Below, piece by piece: positions 22,227 through 34,674 of a stretch of DNA of 64,000 nucleotides. The stretch spans positions 5,066,501-5,130,500 of the forward strand of contig JAPTOF010000001.1 of NCBI GenBank assembly GCA_028554755.1, in the 5' to 3' direction. A program made the position numbers and the translations under genes. The DNA comes from Cordia subcordata. Lineage: Eukaryota; Streptophyta; Magnoliopsida; Boraginales; Cordiaceae. The notes under the pieces were generated by a model that saw nothing but the letters and a program-made list of their open reading frames with translations, was not told where the DNA came from and made no database searches. Positions within the stretch are counted from its first letter, which is position 1. Each line of letters opens with the position of its first letter.

Positions 22227-25200
22227 TCATTGACCGCTCTGTACAGACTCTTCTTGCGCTGAGTTCTGCATATCGTTGCCCAGACGGTCATTCCTACTGG
22301 ACCTGTGATTTTCCTGCCCAGGGACTTCACCTAGTCTCTCCTGCAAAATTAGAGTAGATTACACAATCCGAAGTATATCTTGAAATGGTTGGTGATTGCT
22401 AAGTATATCCATTCAAGGTGTTCCACATCCTAAAACCAAATCGAAGAAAATGTAATAGAAACTAACAATAACAAGTGATCACCCTGCTTGAACTCAAAAT
22501 GTAAACCTAGAAAACAAGACCCCACAAATTCAAAGCCATTGAAAGAAAAATGTCGATAGTTTGATCTGTCAGTTCTAAACTTGATGCAACGTAAAAGTTT
22601 CCACAAACTTGGTACAAGTCTCTAAAGTTATTATAGGGTCGCAGAGTACCTTAAGAGATGCATTTTGAGCAAGAAGCTGCTCATATTCACTCCTAAGACG
22701 ATTCACTTCTTCTTTAAGAGAGGCATTTTCTTCGTTCAGCGATTCAGCACGGTGGGCCAGTTCATCACATTCAGCCTGAAATTCATGTATGCCAGGCGAA
22801 AAACAGAATGATGGATCGAGCGCAACCTAAAGGAATAAAATCTGAAGGATCATTTCTCACCTGCTTGCGCAATCTCGACCGGCGAGCAGATTCCCTGTTT
22901 GACTGCTTTCTCCTTTGTCTCTTAAGTTCCCTTTCATCCTGAATTCAGGAACATATGAGCAATCAGAAAACACCTACGAGAAAGGGACGAAAAAACTCCC
23001 TTACAGGAAGGTATCACTAAGTTTAGATGTTAGACTACAAATGAGGAAATTGCCAGGGTAGAAGTGTGAGACTGAGGGAAATTCCCTTTCCCCATCCAAC
23101 AGTTCAAAATTTTTCGTCAATGGGTAATTTTGCTTAGATCAAAAATACATTCCCAACTGACATTTTAAAAGAAAATTTACTTTTCAAGAACCTTGATGAA
23201 CATATTGGCGGACTCCACATGGTACAAGGAGCCACTCTTTCCATACATATTTCGAGATGAAGTTCAAACTAGTATCATACAGGTATCTATGCGCCACCTG
23301 TGTCAAACATCTGAATCTCAAAAACACTCATGCTACCAACATTGATTATCGTACAACATACATGGGAATCACGTTAACAGCATAGCAACTAAAGTAAAGG
23401 GAAAAAAGAAAACTCCATGAATTAACACAAAAGGAGGAGAAATGAATTTGTACCCATATCTGTGATTGAAAGCTCTCTCGCGATCCAGCAGTCATCAATC
23501 CTCCTGCAACTGGAGCAGATGGTACCTTCCCACGAATTGCAGGAATAGCTGATGAAGGGGAAGGCCCCCAATAATCCATGCCAATATTTAAATTTGTCGC
23601 AGGACTGGAAGCGCCTGCTGGAGCCCCAGTAACTGGCATTGGCATGATTGCCATAGTCTGGTTCACCATCGAATGAGGAGCACTAGGACCTCCATTCTGA
23701 GAAATAAGGGCCCCACTACCATTTTGAGAAGCCTCAGCTGTAGTATAGACACCATAGTACTGATCCATCAGTAAAATGAATAGTAAAAGGATGACTGCAA
23801 ATGAAGATCACTATATTACCTTCATCTTGCCTGCACCCTGACTTTGTTTGCGATTCCTGCTCAAAATAGAAAATATAAAATTAAGGAGCAAGTAGCAGAG
23901 CAATGACTAAGTTGATTATCTCCATGATGAATCAGGCAAGGCAGATACAGCAACAAGTTGATCAGTTTATACTAACTGAGAGAAAATGCGACTTCCAGGG
24001 CCAGTATATGAGGCTCACGAGTTCACTCATGAGACAAGAGCCATTCACTGGAGAGAACTCTCTTTTCAACTCTTCAAGATACATGGGCATGACTAAATGA
24101 TCATTATATTGCTTATACAGCAAGTGATGTTCAAAAGCCCTAGAAACAGTTTCTAATGCATAATGACATCTAGACACAAGGATACATGCAAACAACCTCC
24201 AATTCAATTTTAGTTTTATTTCCCATGTTAACCAGGCTTTAGTAAAGAGCAAATTTCGTGAAAATACAATGCAACCATGAAATAGTTAGATTTCTCATAA
24301 GAGTAACCTAAATTTCAAACTAAACTGTAAAGATGGATATTTCTTTTGTCATCATCTCCCATGATCTCTCCAAGCACAATGTTGTTTTTGAGTATATATT
24401 AGCATCCAGTACAAAGCTTTATGCATATGAGTGTGAGCTTTTTGCAGTTCAAACTTTGTGCTTGCAGAAGTTCCACATGATCAGTTTGCTTACACTTCTT
24501 CTCAATCAGCACGAATAGAATTAGACTCATTTGCTAAGTAAGCCGGAATTATGTTTTGCAAGAAGCCATCCACTGCTGTATACCTTCAAAGCAGAAGAAA
24601 TTTGTGGCCTTAGTTTATCATTTCTCTTAACCAAGATTAATTGTTATATTGATTTAACTTAATTTAGTGCTAACTTACACTACGAAATCAAAATTGAATT
24701 GGACTTAAATAGTTTCATCTAAATCCCAGGGTTTTTGGGTTGAAAGGGCATGAAAGCACTGGTGGATATGCCAGTTCAGAGTCTACCTCAACTCTGATCG
24801 TACATTACCATGTCGAAAGCCAATGGGAGAAATAGGTTAAAAGGATTTCCTTTTTGCGCAGTATTTTGCTTTTTGACAGAGTGAATCTAGAGCTCAACAT
24901 CCACAGTGATGGTCAAACTAATCATATTTGTTGTTTCTTCTATATGCCCATTTAGGCAGTGATAGTGTCGAGGCAGCCATTTTATTGAAACACATACCAA
25001 ATCTGTTTTTCATGGTAAAATTGGATTGAAGCAGAGCAAGTATTAACGTCAATTAATATTACAATATTACACATAGTAAAATATATCAATTCTACATTCA
25101 GCGGGTCTGATTCAACTAATTTTAGATTTAGTGACATTTTATACCTCCAACATACCAGAATCCATGTATGACATTGAACTCTAAAAGTTCCGAACAGGGC

Positions 25201-28200
25201 ATCAGAAACTGAAAAACAAAAATTCAACAACACACTACCAAGATAGTTTGGGTATCCCAGCTTTCGGCTCGCAGGATGGATACTAGAATATGAGAATAAC
25301 CACAAAGCCAAAAAGGAAAATATTATACAGAGACATTGGCGATAATCCACATAAAAAGCAACTTACAACCAACAATTTCCTATGGGAAGAATGTGCAACA
25401 TCAAGCATTTAACATTTGTTATGACCATGAGTAAAAATTCCTGTGGGCCTCTACCACAATGGATGACTAAACTGACAAAATATCTGATGTCACAAAAACA
25501 AAAATTAAATCTTGATAATGCAGGCAAAAGTTACAATGGCATGCCTCTATTACTTTGTGAACTACATATGAAAAAAACAATCAATTAACTAGAAAACGCA
25601 TCCTAAGGTACATACATTCTGAGAATTTGCATCACTTCCATCACTTGAACCTTCACTTCCACTCTCCGAACTGCAAATCAGCACTAATTAAGTGTTAGAA
25701 TATTCATTGACGAATAGTTTAACTTTATAACAGCATGTTGAAATTAAAACATCAGGTGAAAAATGCAAGTAGTCAGAGCAACAATGGCAAGAAAATTGAC
25801 AGCTAAGCATCCCACAATCATTTCTTTAGGAATGAAGACCTTCCCAGCCAAGCAGCATTTTAACCTTGAAAAAGCCCAAGGAGGATACTAACACAAGTTC
25901 AGCAGAGGTCTTAATGATCAAAACCCAGCAAGACAATAGTTGCCATCCCACATAACAGGAATTAACAGCAAAAGCTGCTCCCTGGAGTACAACTGCAAGT
26001 TACTTACTTTTGACCATGCAACGTATCCTTTTACCACCATACCTCTTGGAAGCTCCATTAGCAGATGCTCCCGAAGTTTTACCAGGTTCATTATTCTTCC
26101 CAGTTATCATATTTAAACTGCCCAGACTTCCCTTAGATCGTTTAATGGGAAGCTTTTCCTTCCCTTCAGATGGCTTACCATCCACTTCTGTGTTTCCAGG
26201 AGTATTAATCTGCAGACAATTTTGAATACCGTCTCTAATTCAGTGTATGTCCCCAATATTTTTCTCAGCTGCAACATAAACAAATCTACAGAAAGGGAAA
26301 TAGGGGGATATATAAATTAGGTAGAGATACTCACAGAAGCTTCAGGAACACCATTTGGAGAAGGAACTGCAAACGGACTAAATGGGTAAGACCCCTGGTT
26401 AAGTATAGACCAGAGCGCAAATGGTCAGGGGCATCAAAAGGATGGAAAATTTTTCAGCATAGCAATAAAAAGATTATCATAAACAAGGTACCGGAGGAAT
26501 GGATGGATGAGCATATATCCCACCATGAGGATACATTGCAACATATGGATGTGGGGGAGTACCATAAGGTGGCATAAGATGCTGTAAAAGTAGAAAAGCA
26601 GAAGACAGAGTTAAGAGTTATCAAGAAAAAACTAAGTAGGATATGTAATATTGCCTCTCACTTAAATTTCTGTACTATTTCCCATGCAGTTGAGATAACA
26701 AGCATCTCACAAAAACTTACTCTTTTGTGGTTATAAAGTTCTAAAGGTAATATTAGCTGCCGGTTTCCTAGATGGGCAGTTGAACTGGCAATACACATAG
26801 AAACAAGAACACCCCCCCCCCCGCCCCCCAAAAGAGAAAAGAGAGGGGGGAAACCCTAAATACCCCCCAGAAAAAAGACCAAAGGGCTTTCACACGTATC
26901 AAAAGGCTGAATCCCTTAAATTTCAAGGTTGCTCTTTCCTTCTTTCAGTAAGTTGTTATAAGAGCAGAGTACCTTCTGGACTACTTCAGAGCACCATTCC
27001 CACTAAATTCTGCTCCATAATCATAAGGATACTGATGAAACAAAAAAATAAACTATTCGTATATACTATAAGTAAGCAAGTGAACAAGCAAAGGGGAAAC
27101 ACACGCAAACAGAATAACTATTTCTTGTGTGATCCTAGAATCCTGTGGAGTTTATCTTTCTTTTCTTGAAATATACAGCTTCCAGCTAGTTGAATTGGTC
27201 ATGCAAGGAGAAGGATAAATCATAAAAGACTATTTTTGCTGGTGAAGACACTGAATTTGGTGCTTATATACATATGGCCAGAAATAATAAAGGATAAATG
27301 ACAATGGACACCCAGTAGACACCCATGGGAGAATAACTATTGGCAGTGGTTGACCATATGGATGCTCGAAGTAGCTCAAGCAGAGTCTTGAAGGAAGTGG
27401 CAAGTTTGAGAACTCACTCAACTGCACATGTTTGCAAGAGTTATGTTCTCAAGTTCTCTTATTTTAGTAAATTCACTTAAGATATTGATTTGTTTTCTTA
27501 AAACAGGCAACTTTGGGTAAAGGAATACCAGTGATGTCAGCTCTTGGCTCACTTCTCTTGCACATTTAGTTTTTCAAATATTTTGAGAGAAGGCAAACAA
27601 ACTATCACCAGTTCCAAGTTTAGTTCATCTTAGTTTCAGTGCTGATTCCTTGAGCAAGAGATCCACTTAAGCAAGTAAATCTTCAAATCAGATCCCGTAA
27701 ACCCATAAGACAGACATTGCAAAAACCCAGAAGTATACAGATATACACCCAACCAACATCAGGTTTAAGTCATACGATGATGTACAATTCAAATGTATTA
27801 ACTTGATAACAAGGAGAGAAAGCTCCTAGCTATGGGCAGACTGTATAAACAGCAATACAATGACAAGATGATCTGTCATCATCCACAGCAAGATGGGCCA
27901 AAAAAAAGACAGTGTTTGTGATGTTACATATATTACAAAGACTGAGAGGGTGAACAAAAAATAAAAATAAAAATCTAAAATTGCTATGTACATGACAGAT
28001 CTCTTCAGGCTTCGCTCACCTCCACAATTGCTTTCAGGGTTTAACATACGATGTCTACAGAAATGGGAAAACAGAAAAAATAAAGAAGGAGATAGGGAAA
28101 CTACAAGAATGCAATGAAGAATTTGGAATCAGTTATTCAAGATCAAATCATCTTTTTCCCCATCTATATTACATAATTGAAATGCATTAAATGTATGAAT

Positions 28201-28988
28201 CTGAAGGTTTTTCAAAAACAAGAAGGATAGGCAGAAGAAAATCAAATCTTCTTTTCTTCACATGTACAATGGTAGGATTTTATACTTAAGTCTGAAGCTT
28301 CCTGGCAAAAAGATACATGATAAAAATGAACCACCTCTAGTTGCTCATGACTGATGTGTGTTCAAGTCACTAACAAAATTCAACATATACAAGATCATTC
28401 GACTTCAGATAAGTTCTAAGCACTGCCAATTGAAATATAGACTTTTCCACACCAAATCAATGCCTACAAGCATTAGATGACTTCACCTAAAGAATTGCCA
28501 AATCACATGAGAAGTTGAACAAACAATGTGCAAAAATAAGATTCAAAAAGAAAACTAATAAAATAAGATATATATACCTGAACTCCCCACATGTAGGGAT
28601 GAGCCTGAGGGCTTGACGCCAAGAAGCCATGAGGAGGCACAGGAGAATAGGCCTGCAAAATGAGAAATTATTTTCTTTGACTATTGAAGAAACAGTGATG
28701 AATCTAAAAGGTACTAAGCCTTTTTGAGAAAACTGAACCTGAAACCCAGACCATTCTGGGTTAGCCGGGCCAGCAGATGTGGCAGAAGGCTGCTCCTGAA
28801 CAACGCCAAAAGCACAGTTAAAAAGAAACAGACGAAATTTCTTACAACAACAACCAATCTTGAAACCAATCTTGAACTGAGTTGGAATTACTTCAAGTAT
28901 AGAAATGCCCTACCTGCGATGTGGGAGTCTTTGGCTCCTTCCCTTCCTTTGCCTCTTTGGAGGCCTTATCTATTTCATTACTACCCAT
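22227..28988 (-). CDS. bZIP G-box-binding transcription factor (bZIP16/bZIP68/GBF1 type)
   Basis: Twelve coding exons on the minus strand: 28988-28914, 28795-28739, 28652-28578, 26581-26492, 26394-26335, 26209-26043, 25670-25616, 23856-23820, 23737-23454, 22938-22861, 22775-22650 and 22340-22227. All introns are GT-AG, phases close and the protein is 405 residues. The N-terminus is the proline-rich GBF region ([66 protein letters not shown]), followed by [20 protein letters not shown] and a Ser/Gly/Asn-rich middle. The basic region is at 301-326 ([19 protein letters not shown], with the N-x7-R signature) and the leucine zipper at about 327-370. Family members bind the ACGT core of G-boxes in the nucleus and act in light and hormone responses. 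The exon 9 acceptor is chosen by phase; another AG lies 13 bases upstream. Intron 3 is about 2 kb. Confidence 0.93.
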
Positions 28989-30060
28989 GAAATTAACCAC
29001 ACCACGTCCTCAAAACCCTTCAAACCATCCTGTTATATCCATCAGCACATCAAGTACAAATAGAAAATATATTTCATATTCCACGGAGAACAATCCCATG
29101 CTAAAAACATTACATGCACACGCGGATACATATATATAAACCCTCAAAAGGGCCACAAAATATCCAAAAGTGAAATTTTCTCAGAAATTCATAAAATAAT
29201 CAGATGAAAATTGGACAGCTTGACCATCTCCACTAAAAGCGCAGCCAGCATGAAGCGCCCACTATGTGCAGGTCGGGGAATTACCCATTAAATTTCTAAA
29301 ACCAAAAATCAAAACGAACAGCATATACCCATTAAATTTCTGCTAACAATTAGTTCAAACGAGAAATTTTAAACCCTAAACTCCATTGTATATGCAAAAC
29401 ACATAAGCACATGCACCACAGAAGCTGAACACACGCACACATATACAACTCAATGCACATGGCCAAGCTTATCTGAACGCAAATTAACTAACAAACAACT
29501 GCAAATTCCCCAAGTTTCCGTAAATTAAATTACTGAAAAGCTCAAAATCGTAATAAATAGTTCAGCTTTGGTGAATTTAATTACCGACAAAAAATTGAGC
29601 TGCAACTCAGCAAATCTGAACCCGACGGATCAACTCAATAAGCAACGCCTCGATCCTCACTTTCTATCAGCCTTATACTCCAAGTATAAATAATAAATAA
29701 ATGAAATATGTATATTTATGTATGCGTGTGTAGATATATGTAATCGAAAACGATAAAATAATGAAATTACTGATGAATTATTAAGCAAAAAAAAAAAAAG
29801 GGATAGAATTTGGATAGAGAGAAAGCCAGGGCTTAATTTGGGGGTTTTGATTATTGTGTTGAGAGATCCTCGACACGGTTGCGTCGCTGTCCAGACGATT
29901 TGCACAGAGACAGAGAGAGATGGTTTCACGGCCGTGGATTTCAGGAGGTTGATTATTTGACGTGTTACTGATTTCGACGGCTGGGATTTGATAGTGACTG
30001 GGGTTCCCTTGTGTGGTGTCCGTCGATGTGTCTTTATTTTGGCTAATTATTTTATTAGCG
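28989..30060 (-). promoter_or_regulatory. bZIP gene 5' UTR, leader intron and promoter region
   Basis: An acceptor-like tataacag lies about 35 bases upstream of the start codon (near 29024), which points to an intron in the leader. The first non-coding exon then probably lies near 29800-30000, where the sequence is less AT-rich. A (gaga)-type run and an A-run are at 29775-29830. The donor and transcription start cannot be fixed from sequence. Confidence 0.35.
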
Positions 30061-30289
30061 AGAACGTTTAGCTTTGTATTATCAAAATACATTTGATGTT
30101 GTATGAGTTAATCTATTCTAGTAAAATAATTACTACAAAATAACCAAATGAATTAATTTTTTAATTAGACAAGTGTTTGTCAGCTCGAGGTGTCACTAAT
30201 TTGGGCCTCATTTCATTTACTATTAGTTATGGAAAACTTATTTGTTTTATGGGAACTTATATCTTATACTCACAAGTAAGCATTTGCAG

Positions 30290-30417
30290 ATATAAATATA
30301 ATGAATAAATAATTTAATAATATTTAACAAAGATAATTTGTAAATTTTATTAATCAAATAACTTATGAATACTGAATAAATAATCTTTTTATCTGAACAA
30401 ATATCTGTAATTGTTTT
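30290..30417. repeat. Minisatellite, left part, split by the retroelement
   Basis: The unit includes aaattttat(t/a), aacttatgaatactgaataa and atctgtaattgttttt. The same unit recurs on the far side of the retroelement from 39092. The 170 bp before it (30110-30290) is AT-rich with no feature. Confidence 0.7.
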
Positions 30418-31713
30418 TGTTAGCTAAATATTCATTATTGATTTTGATGATGAAAATTTATATATGCATTATTTGACTAAATAGCTTCTTGTGAAAATGA
30501 GATGACATCAATATGAAGCTTTGAAAATATGAAAATGTACAAAAAGCATTACTTGAAGGGAGAAAAGATAAGAAGGCATAAGGAGGAGAAGAGAAGTCAT
30601 AAGGGGTACCGGATTTGTTTTTCTTCTTGCTCTTTTTGTGAAATGCCTACATATTGTGTGGACTTGGCTCAAAATCTTTTTCTTTGTCATAGCAAAAATT
30701 TTCAAGTCATGCACATTTGAAAATAACATATGCACAAATGTATTTGAATGCACACATTGAGATAAAATGAGTTTTTTGGGTGTTTCAATTCACAACATGT
30801 GTTTACATATTTATTCAAAATGACTTGGAGTTGTGAAAATGCACTTAAATTGTTTTTCTGCATAATCTGGTTTTACTTCACATTCTGGAGTGGTCGGACT
30901 TCACCACCAATGGCCGACCGGTGGTCGCCTACTAAACAGAAAAGTGAAGGAAAAGCCGGACTTCTAGCCGGCCGACCGCTAAGGCGTCCGACTAGTCGAG
31001 AAGGAGAAGGGTGCGGACGACCCATGGCCGATCGCTAAACGGGATCTGCATTAAATGCACTAGCCGTTTATTACCGTTCTGGCCGAAAATCTTAACCCTT
31101 TTTCACCTATCATATCCCTATCCCCCAAATCTCTTTAAATACTCATTCAATACACCTTCTAATAACCAATTTTGAAGTGTGCTAAAGTGTTTATCATCAT
31201 TCAAATCCATCTTTGAGCTATTCTTGCAATATATTTGAACTTCAAAAGCTTATTCTTTTTCTTCTTGAAGAAAATCTCAGATTCAATCTTTTCTCATTCT
31301 TGAGTACATACACACTTTGAGAGCTTTATCTTTGTGAGATATATTCATTTAAGCTTGAAAAGTGTGAGGAAATCCTATAGAGTAAATTTCTTGGGTTCTT
31401 TAAAGTTAGACTTCAAAGAGGTTGTAAAGAACTTGGTTTGTGCTTCACCAAGTTTTGAAGAAGCATCTTAGTGGAGATCTTTGAAGTCCTAAGGGGAGAT
31501 TCCTTGGGCGGTGGACGTAGGCTTGGACGAACCACCTTAAAATCGTTTGTTTATCTTCTTCTTACATTTCTATTTTTATTCTTCTTACCTTGCTTATCTT
31601 GTGTTTGATATATTGTTTATTAGAAGTTGTAAATTTTCTGTAAATTTCAAAATCGAAAATTAGTATTAATATCTTAATTCACCCCCCCCCCTCTTAAGAT
31701 ATCTGCACCTACA
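30418..31713 (+). repeat. 5' LTR (complete, 1296 bp)
   Basis: It begins TGTTAGC directly after the GTTTT target duplication and ends CTACA directly before the primer site. It holds a TGATGATG motif near its start, a CG-rich repeat island at about 30885-31045, a possible TATA (ctttaaatact, near 31131) and a C-run at about 31681-31691 close to the end. Confidence 0.92.
30885..31045. repeat. CG-rich repeat island in the 5' LTR
   Basis: Three diverged units each carry CGGAC, then GGCCGA(c/t)CG and a CG-containing tail. They can form short hairpins. The island parallels the one in the solo LTR at 5275-5465, although the two LTRs otherwise look unrelated. Confidence 0.65.
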
Positions 31714-31715
31714 AT

Positions 31716-31727
31716 TGGTATCAGAGC
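31716..31727 (+). promoter_or_regulatory. Primer-binding site (initiator tRNA-Met)
   Basis: TGGTATCAGAGC, complementary to the 3' end of plant initiator methionine tRNA, starts two bases after the LTR end, the usual place for minus-strand priming in copia elements. Confidence 0.9.
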
Positions 31728-31774
31728 TAGGGTTCTACATTATAGTCTAACAACTAATAGAATTTCTAGCAAAT

Positions 31775-33545
31775 ATGGAGGAAATTTCTATTAAACAAGC
31801 ACCCCCTTTTGATGGAACAAATTATGCATTTTGAAAAATGAGAATGAAAGTGTTTATACAATCACATGACTATAAAGCCTGGAAAATCATAGAAAATGGG
31901 CCTACCTTACCTACAAAATTAGAAGGTGATAGGAGAATATCCAAACCAGAAAATGAATGGAATGATAAAGATATTAAATTATTTGAGTTAAATCAAAAGG
32001 CATTACATTATTTATTCAATGCTATGAATGCCACCGAATTTGCTAGAGTAATGGGTTGCACTTCGGCTAAAGAACTTTGGGATCAATTAGAAGTAACTTA
32101 TGAAGGAACTAGCCAAGTGAAAGAATCTAGGATTGCTATGCTTGTACATAGATATGAATTATTCAAAATGCTTCCAAATGAAAATGTTGAACAAATATTT
32201 TCTAGATTTGTTGAAATCACTAATGGTTTGAAAGCTCTTCGTAAAGATTATTCCAATGTAGAGAAGGTAAGGAAAGTGCTAAGGAGCTTGCCATCATCAT
32301 GGCAACCTAAAGTCACGGCAATAAAGGAAGCGAAGGACTTGAATACATTGGAGCTCACTGAGCTCATTGGGTCACTCATGACTCATGAGCTTGAGATAAA
32401 AGATCATGAAGAAGAAGAAAGGAAAGCAAAGAAGTCCATTGCTCTAGTTGCATCAAAATTTTCATCAAGTGACAATGAAGAAGATGATGAGGATCCGGAA
32501 GATGAAGAGATTGCACTTCTAGCCCGAAATTTCAAAAAATTTATGAAATTTAGAAAGATGAGAAAAGGAGCTTCTTCAAGCAACACAAATTGGAAGAAGA
32601 AAGGAAAAGAAGGCAAAGAGTTCAAAAAGATCAAAGATGCAAAAGATGAAATGAAGTGCTTTAATTGCAACAAGCCGGGACATATAAAAGCAAATTGTCC
32701 TAAGCTTTCAAAGAAGAAGGAAGGAAAGGCACTTAAGGCCACATGGGACTTCTCCGAAACCGAAGAAGATGAGGAAGAGCATCATGAGATAACCAATTTT
32801 TTGCCTCATAGCCAATGAGGATGAGGTACTATCTTCACCATATTTATCTATTTATTATTCATCTAGTGAAGAAGAGGAAGAGGAATATAGTTTTGATGAG
32901 TTAAAAGACGCATTTGCTAAATTACATGATGATCTATCCTTAGCTTTGGCAAAAAACAAGCAAATGCATAAAAGTTTGAAACTTGTTCTTAATGAAAAAG
33001 AAATTTTGGAAAAGAAAATTGCTTCTCTTATTGAAAAAATAGATGTCTTAGAAAAAGAAAATGATTCATATGCCAAGATTTTGTAAAGATTGAAAAAGAA
33101 GTTAAAGATTTAAAAAAGAAAAATGAGGATTTGAATGGAATTGTTCAAAAGTTTACAAATGGGAAAGAAAATTTTGAAAAGCTTCTTGGAAGTCAAAAAA
33201 TGTCTTTTGATAAGAGTGGTATTGGATACAAATCTAGTATTAATCAAAAGTATTTCAAAACCTATTTTGTCAAGGCTTCTACCTCTACATCCCTCTCTTC
33301 ACCGAAGACAAATGTTATTTGTACCTATTGTGAAAAGAAAGGATATGTATCTACTCATTGTTATTACAAGAAAATTTGTGATAGAGGATCACATGTTCCA
33401 TATTGGCAAAGACCAAAATGGGTGGTCAAAAACAAAAATTAAACTAACGCCAAGGACCCAAGGTGTTGGGGACCCCAAAATAAAGAATTGCATTTGAATT
33501 TCATGTGCGTAGGTATGCAATGAAAGCAATTCAAGCAAAATAAAA
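31775..33545 (+). pseudogene. gag region of the SIRE-type element (broken)
   Basis: The frame opens with ATG at 31775 (MEEISIKQAPPFDGTNYAF). It has a gag capsid region including RVMGCTSAKELWDQLEVTYE, an acidic hinge, then the zinc knuckle CFNCNKPGHIKANCP (CX2CX4HX4C) near 32660-32705, and a lysine- and glutamate-rich coiled-coil stretch. Breaks: TGA at 31832-31834 in place of a tryptophan codon, an extra base in the T-run 32797-32802, a shift near 33075, TAA at 33440-33442, and a shift before the protease at about 33510. A second cysteine cluster (CTYCEKKGYVSTHCY) is near 33330-33365. Gag normally forms the cytoplasmic particle; this copy cannot make it whole. Confidence 0.85.
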
Positions 33546-34674
33546 TGGATCTTGGATAGTGGTTGTTCCAAGCACATGACGGGGAACTCTTCACTTTTTT
33601 ACAAACTAAAAAGGACAAAAGGAGGAGATGTTACCTTTAGGGACAATGGCAAAGGAAAAATTATTGGAAAAGGAAGCATTGGTAATGAAAATTCTCTTGC
33701 TATACACAATGTCCTACTAGTAGAAGGTCTAAAATTTAATCTACTTAGCATCAGTCAATTATGTGACAAAGGTCATAAAGTCATTTTTCAATCATCTAAA
33801 TGTCCTGTGTATGAATGTGGAAATGAAAATGTGTTATTTGTAGCTAAGAGAAATGAAAATGTTTACACTATTGAAATTGATCAACTTATTTGTCAACATG
33901 TTAAATGTTTATCTGTTGTGCATGATAATACTTGGTTATGGCATAGAAGATTAGGACATGCTAGCATGAGCTTATTGAATGATTTATCAAAACATGATCT
34001 AGTTAGAGACCTACGAAAACTAAAATTTGAAAAAGATAAAATCTGTGATGCTTGCCAAATAGGAAAACAACATAAAATATCCTTCAAATCCCTAAATAAG
34101 GTTTCAACAAATAGAGCATTACAACTACTACATATGGATTTGTTTGGACCCATTGATGTGGCAAGCTTAGGAGGATCTAGGTATACATTTGTTGTAGTTG
34201 ATGATTACACTAGATTTACATGGGTCATGTTTCTTGCACATAAAAATGATGTCTTTAATGAATTTGCAAGATTGTGTAGAAAAGTGCAAAATGAGAAAGG
34301 CTATTTTATAACTTGCATCCGCAGTGATAATGGCACCGAATATTTGAATACTCCTTTCATGAACTTTTGTGATGAACATGGCATTGAGCATAACTTTTCG
34401 GCCCCTCGTTCTCCTCAACAAAATGGGGTAGTAGAGAGGAAGAATCGTACATTACAAGAAATGGCAAGGACTATGTTAAAAGAACACAACTTGTCAACAT
34501 ATTTTTGGAGTGAAGCCATAAATACTGCATGCTATGTGCAAAAGTAGAGTATTGATTAGACCTATTTTAAACATCACTCCATATGAACTATGGCATGGCA
34601 AAACACCTAAAATATCATACTTCAAAGTATTTGGTTGTAAATGTTTTATTCTAAACACTAAGGACCACTTATGA
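33543..34674 (+). pseudogene. Protease and integrase region (broken at its 3' end)
   Basis: The frame starts in ILDSGCSKHMTG, the aspartic protease motif of copia elements. The GAG-pre-integrase zinc module follows (LWHRRLGHAS ... KICDACQIGK), then the integrase core with HMDLFGP, RSDNGTEY and NGVVERKN supplying the D, D and E residues. The frame shifts near 34541-34544 and meets TAG at 34545-34547; a further TGA sits at 34672-34674. Integrase joins the cDNA to host DNA; here the core is intact but its C-terminal part is separated by the shift. Confidence 0.88.

Noticed and set aside
23903..25588. Several open frames of 60-122 codons between bZIP exons 7 and 8
   Set aside because: They lie in introns, are on either strand, lack domains, and splice signals on both sides define the introns.
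32404..32742. 112-codon minus-strand frame within gag
   Set aside because: Antisense shadow of the Lys/Glu-rich gag frame.
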